This document shows positions 17,206 to 26,890 of a stretch of DNA of 64,000 bases, one piece after another. The position numbers and the translations under genes are program-made. Position 1 is the stretch's first letter. Every line of letters starts with the position of its first letter. The stretch comes from Cyclobacteriaceae bacterium (GTDB taxonomy: Bacteria > Bacteroidota > Bacteroidia > Cytophagales > Cyclobacteriaceae), in assembly GCA_027533395.1 (NCBI GenBank), contig JAPZUF010000017.1, positions 19,869-83,868 on the forward strand, read 5' to 3'. The notes beneath the pieces are model-generated. The model did no database searches. It was not told where the DNA came from and saw nothing but the letters and a program-made list of their open reading frames with translations.

Positions 17206-19368
17206 ATGGCTCATTTAAGATTTAAAGCGTTAGACCAATTGGCTACTCGCCCAAAAATTCAGGTTGAACTTCCTTCAACAAAAGTATCCGACTTCTTTGG
17301 TGAGAGTGTATTCTCCATCGAAGAAATGCGCGCCACGCTAGCTCCGGCTGTATTTAAAAAAGTAAGCCAAGCGATTAAAAAAGGCGAAAAAATTGACGAA
17401 GAAACAGCTGATGCTGTTGCTTCTGCTGCCAAAAGCTGGGCAATTACTAAAGGTGCTACCCACTTTACACACTGGTTTCAACCATTAACCGGTGGAACTG
17501 CGGAAAAGCACGATAGCTTTTTTGATGGCACATCCGGTATAGAAAAGTTTAAAGGAAGTGAGTTGGTGCAACAAGAGCCAGATGCATCTTCTTTTCCGAG
17601 TGGAGGTATCCGCTCAACTTTTGAAGCACGTGGTTATACAGCTTGGGATCCTTCTTCTCCCATGTTTTTATATGGCAAAACGCTTTGTATTCCTACCATT
17701 TTCGTTTCATATACTGGCGAAACTTTGGATACAAAAGCTTCCTTATTAAAAGCCTTAAAAGTGGTTGATAAAGCTGCAACCAAAGTAGCACAACTTTTCG
17801 ATCGTGATGTGCAAAAAGTAACAGCATCATTAGGAATAGAACAAGAATATTTTTTAATCGATGAAGCGCTATTCATGGCTCGTCCTGATTTAGTAATGGC
17901 AGGTCGCTCTGTTTTTGGTCATGCTCCAGCTAGAGGTCAACAATTAGAAGATCATTATTTTGGTTCAATTCCTTCTCGCGTATACGATTTCATGAAAGAG
18001 TTTGAAGTCGAGGCATGGAAATTAGGTATTCCATTGCGTACGCGTCACAATGAAGTTGCACCAAGCCAGTTCGAAGTAGCTCCTATGTTTGAAGAGGTAA
18101 ACGTAGCCAATGACCACAATCAATTATTGATGGATATCATGGCACGTGTTGCTGAAAAACACAACCTACGTGTGTTATTCCATGAAAAACCTTTCGCAGG
18201 TGTTAATGGTAGTGGTAAGCACAACAACTGGTCTTTAATTACAGATACAGGTGTAAACTTATTTGCACCAAGCAGCAGCGCCCGCGACAACCTCATGTTC
18301 TTAACATTTTTTGTAACAACAGTTAAAGCTATTCACGAACATGCAGATTTGCTAAGAGCTAGTATTGCAACTGCTGGTAATGATTTCCGCTTAGGTGCAA
18401 ACGAAGCACCTCCGGCTATCATGTCTACTTTCTTAGGATCACAGATGAGTGCAGTACTAGATGAGTTAGAAAGCAAAGGAAATGTGAAAATCGAGAAAGG
18501 CGATAACATGTACATGAAATTAGGTATCGACCATATTCCTGAAATCATTTTAGATAACACAGATAGAAACAGAACTTCTCCATTTGCATTCACTGGAAAT
18601 AAATTTGAATTCCGTGCTGTCGGTTCTTCTGATAATTGCGCAACAGCAATGACTGCCTTAAACGTAATTGTAGCAGACCAATTAGAAAAACTTTACGAAG
18701 AAGTAAACAAGGAGATCGAAAAAGGCACAGAAAAAAGATTGGCAATTGTAACGGTACTAAGAAGATACATTGCTGAATCGAAAGCCATTCGTTTTGAAGG
18801 TGATGGTTACAGCGATGAATGGGTTATAGAAGCTAAAAAGCGTGGCTTAAATAATTTCAAAAACATGCCGAGTGCAATTAAAGCTTACACTACTAAAAAA
18901 TCTGTTGAGTTATTCGAACGTCATGGCATTTACTCACACAAAGAAGTAGAAGCCAGACAAGAGATAAAATTGGAATCTTATATTAAGCGTGTGCAAATAG
19001 AAGCACGTGTAATGGGTGACTTAGCGATGAACCACATTATTCCAACTGCCATTGCCTATCAAAGCAAGTTGATTGATAATGCCAATGGATTAAAAGGCTT
19101 AGGCATTGACAACAAAGCTGTAGTGAAAACGATTGAAGAAATCAGTGCCCATATCGAAACGATTAAAACTAACGTTCGTAATATGGTCGAGGAGCGCAAG
19201 CAAATCAATAAAATGGCAGATGCTTTCGAAAAAGCTGAAGCCTATTGCGATAAAGTAAAAGAAAAATATTTCGATAAAATCCGTGAAGCTGTAGATGAAT
19301 TAGAACTTTTAATTGACGATGAAGACTGGCCTCTTGTAAAATACAGAGAACTTTTGTTTCTTCGTTGA
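17206..19368 (+). CDS. glnN: Glutamine synthetase type III
   Basis: 720 residues, the length of the GSIII (GlnN) family, which is about 250 residues longer than GSI. It condenses glutamate and ammonia with ATP to glutamine in the cytoplasm. Family signatures: QPLTGGTAEKHDSF near residue 95, EQEYFLID, the active-site stretch RTRHNEVAPSQFEVAPMFE, the ATP-binding NGSGKHNNWS and NRTSPFAFTGNKFEFRAVGS. The C-terminal about 150 residues are helical and specific to type III. It is monocistronic between a -7 promoter element and a strong terminator, and is probably the main ammonia-assimilating enzyme. Confidence 0.96.
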   Translation: MAHLRFKALDQLATRPKIQVELPSTKVSDFFGESVFSIEEMRATLAPAVFKKVSQAIKKGEKIDEETADAVASAAKSWAITKGATHFTHWFQPLTGGTAEKHDSFFDGTSGIEKFKGSELVQQEPDASSFPSGGIRSTFEARGYTAWDPSSPMFLYGKTLCIPTIFVSYTGETLDTKASLLKALKVVDKAATKVAQLFDRDVQKVTASLGIEQEYFLIDEALFMARPDLVMAGRSVFGHAPARGQQLEDHYFGSIPSRVYDFMKEFEVEAWKLGIPLRTRHNEVAPSQFEVAPMFEEVNVANDHNQLLMDIMARVAEKHNLRVLFHEKPFAGVNGSGKHNNWSLITDTGVNLFAPSSSARDNLMFLTFFVTTVKAIHEHADLLRASIATAGNDFRLGANEAPPAIMSTFLGSQMSAVLDELESKGNVKIEKGDNMYMKLGIDHIPEIILDNTDRNRTSPFAFTGNKFEFRAVGSSDNCATAMTALNVIVADQLEKLYEEVNKEIEKGTEKRLAIVTVLRRYIAESKAIRFEGDGYSDEWVIEAKKRGLNNFKNMPSAIKAYTTKKSVELFERHGIYSHKEVEARQEIKLESYIKRVQIEARVMGDLAMNHIIPTAIAYQSKLIDNANGLKGLGIDNKAVVKTIEEISAHIETIKTNVRNMVEERKQINKMADAFEKAEAYCDKVKEKYFDKIREAVDELELLIDDEDWPLVKYRELLFLR

Positions 19369-19384
19369 ACCTTAACCTAAACCT

Positions 19385-19426
19385 GGAAAAAGCGGTTAGC
19401 AATGCTAAACCGCTTTTTCCTTTTTT
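19385..19426. terminator. Strong intrinsic terminator, probably bidirectional
   Basis: A near-perfect stem (GGAAAAAGCGGTT-AGC / GCT-AACCGCTTTTTCC, one extra A in the right arm) around an AAT loop, followed by a T-run on the plus strand. It ends the glutamine synthetase transcript and overlaps the stop codon of the convergent CapA-like gene, so it may serve both. Confidence 0.85.
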
Positions 19427-20534
19427 AGTCGGGCCTAAACAATAATTCATTTGCACACACATTCTGTTTTTCAAACAAAGCCCTGGTGTCTTTTAAAAAA
19501 AGTTGAAAAGCTTCAATGGCAGTTTGATTATCTAAAAATTCATTTTCACGTCCTTCCGTATATGCCGGAATAGCAACATATGTTTTGTTTGCATCTTTGT
19601 GCATGTAATGCAAATAATAGCCTGCATTTTTAATCAATATATTTTTGGGGTTGTTAGCAGTTTGGATTTTTTCCAATTCAATTTGCAATAACATACCACC
19701 ATTTTTGTAGCGATCACGCTGGCCGGAAATAAAATTCCCTAATGAATACGCAACTAATCTTTGTTTGATGGTATCTCGAACAATAGGCTGCAATACATGG
19801 GGATGCGCTCCAATCACCAGTTGAACTCCTTTGTTATACAACCAATTGGTTAGCATAATCTGATTTTTATCCGGAAGCGATTGGTATTCTAAACCCCAAT
19901 GCATGAAAGCAATAATTACATCCACACTATCTTTATTGATTTGTTGTAAATCTTTCGCGATTTGGATTGTGTCAATCAAGTTTACAATAGTTGGTTTAGG
20001 TACTGCAATACCATTGGTTCCATAGGTGTAATTCAACAAACCAATTTTCCAATTATTCTTTTTTATAATTAAAGGATAAATGGAATCTCTATGAACTTGA
20101 TTATAAAAAGTTCCGGTATGCAACATTCCCAAACTATCTAATACATTGATCGTGCGTATAATGCCTTTTTTGCCTTTATCACAAGAGTGGTTGTTAGCCG
20201 TTACCAACACATCAAATCCGGCTTCTTTCAAATTGGTAGCTAAAGCATCTGGTGAGCTAAATGCAGGGTAACCTTTATAAGGCGGACCAGCCAACGTAAG
20301 TTCAAGATTACCAATAGCGATATCAGCTTGCTTAATAATTGGATTGAGATGTGCAATACATGATGAATAATCATATTTTTTTTCTTTGACGTTCCAAGCT
20401 GCCTGAATTTGTGAATCATGGCCCATGATATCGCCTGCAAACAGAAGCGATATTTTGCTTGTATCGCTTTGTGCGTTGGCTATCCAATACAATAAAACAA
20501 ATAAGTATGTTAAAATGACTGTTCTAAATTTCAT
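19425..20534 (-). CDS. CapA family metallophosphatase-like protein, secreted
   Basis: 369 residues with a signal peptide (MKFRTVILTYLFVLLYWIANAQ). The calcineurin-like fold of the PGA_cap/CapA family is seen from ISLLFAGDIMGHDSQI, GNLELTLAGPP, TANNHSCDKGKKGIIRT, IAFMHWGLEYQ and GAHPHVLQPI. CapA takes part in poly-gamma-glutamate anchoring in Bacillus; in Bacteroidota the function of this secreted family is not settled, and no other cap genes are nearby. Its start overlaps the end of the upstream phosphoesterase gene by 4 bp. Confidence 0.87.
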   Translation of the reverse strand: MKFRTVILTYLFVLLYWIANAQSDTSKISLLFAGDIMGHDSQIQAAWNVKEKKYDYSSCIAHLNPIIKQADIAIGNLELTLAGPPYKGYPAFSSPDALATNLKEAGFDVLVTANNHSCDKGKKGIIRTINVLDSLGMLHTGTFYNQVHRDSIYPLIIKKNNWKIGLLNYTYGTNGIAVPKPTIVNLIDTIQIAKDLQQINKDSVDVIIAFMHWGLEYQSLPDKNQIMLTNWLYNKGVQLVIGAHPHVLQPIVRDTIKQRLVAYSLGNFISGQRDRYKNGGMLLQIELEKIQTANNPKNILIKNAGYYLHYMHKDANKTYVAIPAYTEGRENEFLDNQTAIEAFQLFLKDTRALFEKQNVCANELLFRPD

Positions 20535-21181
20535 GCTACTTTCAATATCGTTTGATTAGTAATAACGTATAGCTGATCGTTGTCTTTTATTTCAATTTTA
20601 CTTAAGCCGGTAAAAGTTCCAAACGCAGGCAGAATGCCATTTTTTTCACCAAAATAAAAACACGGTAAAGTAATAGTTTGCTTGGCTTTGCCTGTTAATC
20701 GAAAACCTGGGTGAATGTGGCCGGCTAAGTTATAATTTCCATTAGTTAAAATCTCTGGATGGTGCGTGATTTCTATTCCATTTTTTGAATAACGTTCTAC
20801 TACGTGCAAACCAAATTTTTCATATTGATGCAAACTTAATACATCGTGATTGCCTACAGTAAGATAAAACTGAATGTGTTTATAATTTTGTAAAAATTCG
20901 CCAACCTCCTCCCAAGCCTGGTTGTAAGCACTGTGAAATAAATCACCGGCAAAAATTACTTTCTCAGGCTTATATGCCATCATACAACTTAATAACTTCT
21001 CGAAATTTTCTTTATTGGCAGCTTCTGGCACGGCTAAACCTGATTTTCTAAAATGGTTGGCTTTTCCAATATGTAAATCCGCTACAATCAAAGCTTTTTC
21101 TTCTTGCCAAAAAATTGCTTTTTCTGGAATCAGAACCAAAGTATTGTTTTTAATTGAAATTGTCGTTTCCAGTTTTTTCAA
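20531..21181 (-). CDS. Metallophosphoesterase, PdeM-like
   Basis: 216 residues, cytoplasmic. The dimetal phosphoesterase motifs are complete: VADLHIGKANHFRK, IFAGDLFHSA, TVGNHDVLSL, HHPE and LAGHIHPGFRL. Order, length and the KSGLAVPEAAN segment match the PdeM group, which in many bacteria is encoded with an ATP-dependent DNA ligase and helicase and is thought to be a DNA-repair nuclease/phosphodiesterase. Those partners are not beside it here; it is instead coupled to a CapA-like gene. Confidence 0.85.
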   Translation of the reverse strand: MKKLETTISIKNNTLVLIPEKAIFWQEEKALIVADLHIGKANHFRKSGLAVPEAANKENFEKLLSCMMAYKPEKVIFAGDLFHSAYNQAWEEVGEFLQNYKHIQFYLTVGNHDVLSLHQYEKFGLHVVERYSKNGIEITHHPEILTNGNYNLAGHIHPGFRLTGKAKQTITLPCFYFGEKNGILPAFGTFTGLSKIEIKDNDQLYVITNQTILKVA

Positions 21182-21261
21182 ATTTTTTTTGATAATATTT
21201 TGATTAATATAAATGCAAACTAATTAGAAAATTCAGACCTTGTACCAACCTTAACCAAGCC

Positions 21262-22458
21262 ATGATCAAGTATTTTGTTCTCATCGCATTTTGTTTTGCA
21301 AGTGGATTTATTTTCGCACAGCAACAAAACCACCAACACGAAACACCCAGCCCCTATTATGCTTATGGAAAAGGATTAGGCATCACCAGCCCTGATAGTC
21401 TTTTTAATCTCAATATTCGTTTTCGTATTCAGAATCGATTTGCTTTTACAACAAATGATGTGGATGATTTAAACATTGATGAAGTAGAAGCCCGTGTACG
21501 AAGAATGCGTTTGCGTTTTGATGGTTTTATTTATGATCCGAGGTTAACTTATATCATTCAACTTTCATTCTCTCGAGGTGATTTAGATTTTGATGATACA
21601 GGTTTCCCAAACGTGTTGCGCGATGCAATGATTCAATATCAAGTAACGAAAAAATTCTCCATAGCAATCGGACAAGGAAAATTACCGGGCAACAGACAAC
21701 GTGTTGTTTCTTCCGGTGACTTGCAGCTAGCTGACAGGTCGATTGTAAACTCGACATTCAACATCGACAGAGATTTTGGTTTACAAATGTTTTATAGAGA
21801 AAAATATTTTATCCTGAGAGGAGCCATGAGTTCGGGTGAAGGAAGAAATGTTAATCGCTCTGACCAAGGCTTAGCTTATACTGCCAGAGTAGAATTATTA
21901 CCCTTCGGCCAATTTACCAATGGTGGCGATTTTTTTGAAGGTGATTTAATGCGCGAACCTAAACCAAAAGTTTCTATCGGTCTAACTTATTCTGATAACG
22001 AAAACACTTTGCGTACTGGCGGACAGTTAGGTAAACCTCTTTATGAAGCCAGAGACATAGAAACCCACATGGCTGACGCCTTACTTAAATACAAAGGATT
22101 CGCTTGGTCAACAGAGTATTTTTATCGATTTACGAACGAAAATCCTATCACAACTGATACTGAAACTGGAGATACCAGATATGTTTATCAAGGTCAAGGT
22201 CTTAATTCACAGGCAAGCTATTTGTTCAAAAGTAATTATGAGGTAGTTGGCAGATATTCTTCAATTCGACCATCCTCCAACATTGCTTTGTTAACAGAAA
22301 ACATAAAACAATACACTATCGGTTTAACGAAGTATGTTAGAGGACATAGAGTAAAGTTACAGAGCGACATAACCTATGAAGACAGAAACTGGCGATTGAA
22401 TAACAATTCAGACAGTCAATTCTGGCAAGTTCGATTTCAAGTAGAAATGGGTATATAA
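21262..22458 (+). CDS. Phosphate-selective porin O/P family outer-membrane protein
   Basis: 398 residues with a signal peptide (MIKYFVLIAFCFASGFIFAQ). The mature part has the alternating pattern of a beta barrel and porin O/P features: RFRIQNRFAFTTND near the start, EARVRRMRLRFDGFIYDPRLTYIIQLSFS, IGQGKLPGNRQRV, and a C-terminus rich in aromatic strands (FWQVRFQVEMGI). These porins pass anions such as phosphate through the outer membrane. A Pit-type phosphate transporter follows 117 bp downstream on the same strand, so together they could form a phosphate uptake route. Confidence 0.88.
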   Translation: MIKYFVLIAFCFASGFIFAQQQNHQHETPSPYYAYGKGLGITSPDSLFNLNIRFRIQNRFAFTTNDVDDLNIDEVEARVRRMRLRFDGFIYDPRLTYIIQLSFSRGDLDFDDTGFPNVLRDAMIQYQVTKKFSIAIGQGKLPGNRQRVVSSGDLQLADRSIVNSTFNIDRDFGLQMFYREKYFILRGAMSSGEGRNVNRSDQGLAYTARVELLPFGQFTNGGDFFEGDLMREPKPKVSIGLTYSDNENTLRTGGQLGKPLYEARDIETHMADALLKYKGFAWSTEYFYRFTNENPITTDTETGDTRYVYQGQGLNSQASYLFKSNYEVVGRYSSIRPSSNIALLTENIKQYTIGLTKYVRGHRVKLQSDITYEDRNWRLNNNSDSQFWQVRFQVEMGI

Positions 22459-22575
22459 TTAAAGTTCTGATAATCAATATATTATATTTCTTTAATCATG
22501 ATAACTTAAAAAGGTTAACATTGCCGTAACAATAGTTTTGGGGCTTTCACTTACCTTTCCAACCCAATTTATTTT

Positions 22576-23988
22576 ATGTTTGAACTGGATTTCTCCTACT
22601 CCGCATTATTGGTTGTTTGTCTATTGGCCGCCTGCGGATTTGAATTTGTCAATGGTTTTCACGACACAGCTAATGCAGTAGCAACTGTTATTTACACAAA
22701 CTCATTAAAACCATGGGTTGCTGTAATTTGGTCTGGTGTTTGGAATTTTATAGGCGTTTTAGCGGGAGGAATCGGAGTAGCAATGGGTATTGTTTATCTG
22801 TTACCCGTTGAATCTTTAGTTGATCAATCGGTTTCGCACAGTATTGCTATGGTCATGGCGCTACTTATTAGTGCGATAGCCTGGAATTTAGCTACATGGT
22901 ATTTAGGTATCCCTTGTTCTAGCTCCCACACTTTAATTGCTTCTATCCTAGGCGTAGGCATAGCTTATTCACTTTTACCAGATGCCAACGAAGCAGCTGT
23001 TAATTGGGGCAAAGCACAAGAAATTGGGATCTCCTTATTGGTATCACCGCTTTTCGGATTTTCAATGGTAATTGTATTGATGTTCTTGCTTCGATACTTT
23101 ACCAAAAATACCAGACATGGCGATAGCCTCTTCAAAGAACCAAAAAAGAATGCACCTCCTCCACTTTGGATACGCTCTATTTTAATTCTGACCTGCACTG
23201 GAGTAAGTTTCTTTCATGGCTCAAATGATGGACAAAAAGGTGTTGGTTTAATGATGTTAATTTTGATTGGAATTGTTCCGGGTTATTTTGCTTTGAATAA
23301 TGCAGTAGCTCCTGAATCTCTTCAAGGTTCATTCAAAAAAATTGAATACGTTATCAACGCTATCGATTCAAGTCAATTGGCAGCTCCAGATAGAGTAAAA
23401 CTTTCGCAAACTATTTCAATGCATCAAAAATTATCTGCTAAGTTAAACACAACCGCAGATGTTGAATTGATTGCAAGAAGCGAAAGATTTGATATCAGAA
23501 AAGACATTATGGTGATGGATAGAAACCTTAATGGCCTATTGAAAAAAGAAGAATTGGTAATGAGCGAAAAAGACAAAGACTTACTAAAGAAATCTTTAAA
23601 AGAAGTACGTACTCTAACAGACTTTGCTCCGCAATGGGTGGTATTAATGATATCATTTTCACTAGGTATCGGAACCATGATTGGTTGGAAACGCATTGTT
23701 AAAACTATTGGTGAAAAAATTGGAAAAGAACACTTGACTTACGCTCAAGGCGCATCGGCTGAATTGATTGCCACCAGCACCATCGGTGTATCTACTTATT
23801 TTGGTTTGCCCGTAAGCACAACGCACGTTTTATCTTCCGGCATAGCTGGTTCAATGGTAGCGTCAAAAGGGATTAAAAATTTACAAGCCGATACAGTTCG
23901 CAATATTTTAATTGCCTGGTTCTTGACCTTGCCCGTTGTATTGCTTCTTTCCGGAACGCTGTTTTTATTGTTTAGAAGTATTTTATAA
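22576..23988 (+). CDS. Inorganic phosphate transporter, Pit family
   Basis: 470 residues with about 10-12 membrane helices. It shows the duplicated Pit motif: GFEFVNGFHDTANAVATVIYT at the N-terminus and SFFHGSNDGQKGVGLMML in the second half, plus PCSSSHTLIASILG and GLPVSTTHVLSSGIAG. Pit proteins are proton- or sodium-coupled phosphate (metal-phosphate) symporters of the inner membrane. A cytoplasmic insertion of about 110 residues, charged and helical (about 245-355), separates the two halves. It follows a phosphate-porin gene. Confidence 0.94.
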   Translation: MFELDFSYSALLVVCLLAACGFEFVNGFHDTANAVATVIYTNSLKPWVAVIWSGVWNFIGVLAGGIGVAMGIVYLLPVESLVDQSVSHSIAMVMALLISAIAWNLATWYLGIPCSSSHTLIASILGVGIAYSLLPDANEAAVNWGKAQEIGISLLVSPLFGFSMVIVLMFLLRYFTKNTRHGDSLFKEPKKNAPPPLWIRSILILTCTGVSFFHGSNDGQKGVGLMMLILIGIVPGYFALNNAVAPESLQGSFKKIEYVINAIDSSQLAAPDRVKLSQTISMHQKLSAKLNTTADVELIARSERFDIRKDIMVMDRNLNGLLKKEELVMSEKDKDLLKKSLKEVRTLTDFAPQWVVLMISFSLGIGTMIGWKRIVKTIGEKIGKEHLTYAQGASAELIATSTIGVSTYFGLPVSTTHVLSSGIAGSMVASKGIKNLQADTVRNILIAWFLTLPVVLLLSGTLFLLFRSIL

Positions 23989-23996
23989 TACTTTTT

Positions 23997-24659
23997 TTAC
24001 CAGTCGATAGGTTTTAATCCTTGTTGAATCAGGTATGCATTTGTTTTGCTAAAATGTTTGTTGCCAAAAAATCCTCTATCTGCCGAAAACGGAGAAGGAT
24101 GAGCAGAAGATAATATCAAGTGTTTTTCAGCATTTATTAGTTCTGTCTTTTTTTGTGCATAGGCACCCCACAAAATAAAAACAACATGCTCCTTTTCATC
24201 AGAAATCTTTTTGATGACAGTATCTGTAAATGTTTCCCAACCTTTTTTTTGATGCGATCCGGGGCTAGACTCTCGCACGGTTAAAGTTGCGTTCAACAAT
24301 AAAACGCCTTGCTTGGCCCATCGGGTTAAATCCCCATGAGATGGCATATCTTTACCTAAATCTTGTTTTATTTCTTTAAAAATATTCACTAGCGATGGAG
24401 GCGGCTTAATACCTTGATTGACTGAAAAACATAATCCGTGTGCTTGACCTGCTCCATGATAAGGATCTTGACCTAAGACTACAACGCGCAAATCATCGAA
24501 TGAGCAGCAATCAAAAGCTTTAAAGATTTCTTTCCCGGGAGGAAATACGGTTGCGCTTTTATATTCTTCCTTAACGAATTGAGTGAGTTCAACAAAATAA
24601 GGTTTGTTGAATTCATCCTGTAAACGAAGTGCCCAGGAATTTTCTATTTTAACTTGCAT
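23997..24659 (-). CDS. ung: Uracil-DNA glycosylase, family 1
   Basis: 220 residues, normal length. It removes uracil from DNA at the start of base excision repair. The water-activating motif GQDPYHGAGQAHGLCFSV and the uracil-recognition region LLLNATLTVRESSPGSHQKKGW are intact. The DNA-intercalation motif reads HPSPFSADRGFFG where many family members have HPSPLSA; phenylalanine replaces the leucine. It is convergent with the phosphate transporter gene. Confidence 0.96.
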   Translation of the reverse strand: MQVKIENSWALRLQDEFNKPYFVELTQFVKEEYKSATVFPPGKEIFKAFDCCSFDDLRVVVLGQDPYHGAGQAHGLCFSVNQGIKPPPSLVNIFKEIKQDLGKDMPSHGDLTRWAKQGVLLLNATLTVRESSPGSHQKKGWETFTDTVIKKISDEKEHVVFILWGAYAQKKTELINAEKHLILSSAHPSPFSADRGFFGNKHFSKTNAYLIQQGLKPIDW

Positions 24660-24714
24660 GCAGGTAACCGATAAACAAGCGCAATATTTACAAAAAAGCT
24701 TAGATATTAGGTCT

Positions 24715-24743
24715 TTGCAAATTTGAAAAATCTTGTACTTTTG
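24715..24743 (+). promoter_or_regulatory. apaG promoter directly abutting the start codon
   Basis: TTG at 24715-24717, an 18-bp spacer and TACTTTTG at 24736-24743. The ATG follows after only 5 bp, so the transcript should be leaderless or nearly so. Confidence 0.65.
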
Positions 24744-24748
24744 AACCG

Positions 24749-25135
24749 ATGGTAACTGAAATTACAAAAGGTATTAAAGTAACGGTAGAAACGGAGTATC
24801 AGCCCGCCTATTCTAGTCCGAGCCAATATCATTATGTTTTTACCTATCGCATTACCATCGAAAACCAAAGTGAATTCACGATTCAATTATTGCGCAGAAA
24901 ATGGAATGTATTTGATGCCGGCTATACGCCTCGCGAAGTTGAAGGTGAAGGTGTGGTTGGTCAACAACCTGTAATAGAACCTGGTCAAAATCACCAATAT
25001 GTTTCAGGATGCAATTTAAAATCGGGCATCGGCAAAATGGTGGGAACATATTTGATGGAACGCATTGTAGATGGAACAAAGATTGAGGTAAAAATTCCTG
25101 AGTTCATCATGGTTGCTCCAGTCCGCTTAAACTAA
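24749..25135 (+). CDS. apaG: ApaG-type protein
   Basis: 128 residues, the normal length. It has the fibronectin-III-like ApaG fold with EGEGVVGQQPVIEPGQNHQYVSG and the glycine-rich GIGKMVGTYLM. ApaG affects cobalt/magnesium efflux phenotypes in enterobacteria and resembles the C-terminal domain of some F-box proteins; its biochemical role is not settled. The next gene starts 3 bp after the stop. Confidence 0.92.
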   Translation: MVTEITKGIKVTVETEYQPAYSSPSQYHYVFTYRITIENQSEFTIQLLRRKWNVFDAGYTPREVEGEGVVGQQPVIEPGQNHQYVSGCNLKSGIGKMVGTYLMERIVDGTKIEVKIPEFIMVAPVRLN

Positions 25136-25138
25136 TTC

Positions 25139-25909
25139 ATGTTCTTATTTCGAGTTCAATCTTATTTAAATTATTGGCTTCGTTGTGTTGATAAACATTC
25201 GCTGCATAGTCCGTTCTTCTACGATTTCTACACAAAAGTAATTGCATCCAATACCAAAGAAGTTAATCAACTAGCTGAAACTCTCAGGCAAAAACTATTA
25301 GATAAACAACAACCAATCTCTTTTACAGATATGGGAATGTATAAAGGGAAAAAGGTTATCACAAGTGTTCATCACATCGCTAAAAAGAGTGTAAGCCATA
25401 AAAAGTTTAGTGAAATTTATCTCAAAGCAATTCAATACTTTAATGCGAAACAGATTGTTGAATTAGGTACTTCATTGGGCATTAATAGCCTGTATCTGTC
25501 ATATGAAAATAAAACTACCTTACACACTTTTGAAGGCGTAGCAGAAATTGCCGGCATAGCCCGCGATACTTTCTTTTTCGCTGAGAAAACAAACATCAAT
25601 CTTATTGAAGGTGATATTCAAGTTACTTTGCCGCAGTTTGTGCAAAAAGGAAAGAAAGTTGATTTTGTTTTCATTGATGCCAATCATCAGAAAGAACCTT
25701 GCTTGCGATACTTTGAACAACTGCTAAGCATCAGCCATTCAAAAACGGTATTTGTGTTGGATGATATCCACCATAACCCATCTATGAAAGAAGCTTGGGA
25801 AACTATTAAACGGCATCCACTAGTTTATGGAAGTGCTGATTTGTATCGATGTGGCTTTGTATTCCTTGATTCGTCTATTAATCGCCAACATTGGCAATTA
25901 GAAGTTTAA
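25139..25909 (+). CDS. Class I SAM-dependent methyltransferase
   Basis: 256 residues, cytoplasmic. The SAM-binding start is IVELGTSLGINSLYLSYEN near residue 105, followed by LHTFEGVAE (the acidic ribose contact) and the O-methyltransferase-like motifs VDFVFIDANHQKEP and VFVLDDIHHNPSM. An N-terminal about 90 residues precede the fold. The substrate cannot be told. It is probably cotranscribed with apaG. Confidence 0.82.
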   Translation: MFLFRVQSYLNYWLRCVDKHSLHSPFFYDFYTKVIASNTKEVNQLAETLRQKLLDKQQPISFTDMGMYKGKKVITSVHHIAKKSVSHKKFSEIYLKAIQYFNAKQIVELGTSLGINSLYLSYENKTTLHTFEGVAEIAGIARDTFFFAEKTNINLIEGDIQVTLPQFVQKGKKVDFVFIDANHQKEPCLRYFEQLLSISHSKTVFVLDDIHHNPSMKEAWETIKRHPLVYGSADLYRCGFVFLDSSINRQHWQLEV

Positions 25910-25955
25910 GGTTGTTCAATTAACTGCTAATAATTTATCTTGCAAAAAAAATCGT

Positions 25956-26882
25956 ATGAGCGAAACAACCCCAACACCCGCAGCAGACAACCAAAAGAAA
26001 AAAGGTAGAAATAACATACTTATCATCATATTGGTTGTGATTATCATTGGTCAGTGGGCAAAAATTTATTACGATTCTCAAGAAAGAAAAGAAACCCAAT
26101 CTCAACTGGCTAGTACTGAAGAAGAATTGGCTAGTACTATGCAGAGATTAGAAGAAATTAAAACAGAACTCGATCAAAAAATTGCTGAAATAGAAAAGTT
26201 AGGAGGTGATATTACCGAATTACAAAAAGCCAAAGAAGAAGTTCAAAAGCAATTAGCCAGCAAAACAAAAGCAACTGGCAAATTAATATCTGAATTGCGC
26301 AGCAAAGTAGAAGGCTATGAAGAATTACTCAAGCTAAAAGACCAAGAAATAGAAAAACTGAAATCAGTAAACAAAGAATTACTCACAGAAAATTCTACGC
26401 TTAAAACTGAAAAAAACCAATTAGGTGATTCAATCAATCGCTTAGAAAAAAAGAAATCAGATTTGCAATCTAAAGTCTTATTGGCTTCTCAGCTTAAAGT
26501 TGAAAATTTCAGAGTATTAGCCGTTAGTGAAAAAAATAAAGAAAGAGAATCACCTTTTCGCGCAAGACAAATTGAAAAGTTAAAAGTTGAATTTTCATTA
26601 GCAGAAAATAAAGTGGCGCCCATTGAAGGCAAAAAAATCATGATTCGTATTGTTGATGAAAATGGAAAAGTAATTTTTGATGTGGCGCGTGGATCTGGAA
26701 CATTTATCTTCAATGGTAAAGAAGAATTTTATACAGCTGCTCAAGAAATTCTTTTCGATAACACAAAGCAGAAACTAGTCTACCTTTACGACAAAGGAAG
26801 CGAATACAGCAGCGGAATTTACCAAGTAGAGGTATATACAGACGATTACCTTATGGGCAAAGGAACTTTTGAAGTAAAGTAG
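25956..26882 (+). CDS. Membrane-anchored coiled-coil protein
   Basis: 308 residues: a short charged N-terminus, one membrane helix (about 20-38, ILIIILVVIIIGQWAKIYY), a long coiled coil (about 45-175, continuous E/K/L heptads) and a C-terminal globular beta-rich domain (LKVENFRVLAVSEKNKERES ... YSSGIYQVEVYTDDYLMGKGTFEVK). The domain probably sits in the periplasm. I do not recognise a named family with certainty; similar proteins are common in Bacteroidota as uncharacterised envelope proteins. Confidence 0.75.
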   Translation: MSETTPTPAADNQKKKGRNNILIIILVVIIIGQWAKIYYDSQERKETQSQLASTEEELASTMQRLEEIKTELDQKIAEIEKLGGDITELQKAKEEVQKQLASKTKATGKLISELRSKVEGYEELLKLKDQEIEKLKSVNKELLTENSTLKTEKNQLGDSINRLEKKKSDLQSKVLLASQLKVENFRVLAVSEKNKERESPFRARQIEKLKVEFSLAENKVAPIEGKKIMIRIVDENGKVIFDVARGSGTFIFNGKEEFYTAAQEILFDNTKQKLVYLYDKGSEYSSGIYQVEVYTDDYLMGKGTFEVK

Positions 26883-26890
26883 TTAGAAAT

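Noticed and set aside
24100..24140. HPSPFSA in uracil-DNA glycosylase as a loss-of-function change
   Set aside because: Only the intercalating leucine is replaced by another bulky hydrophobic residue and all catalytic motifs are intact; likely a tolerated variant.
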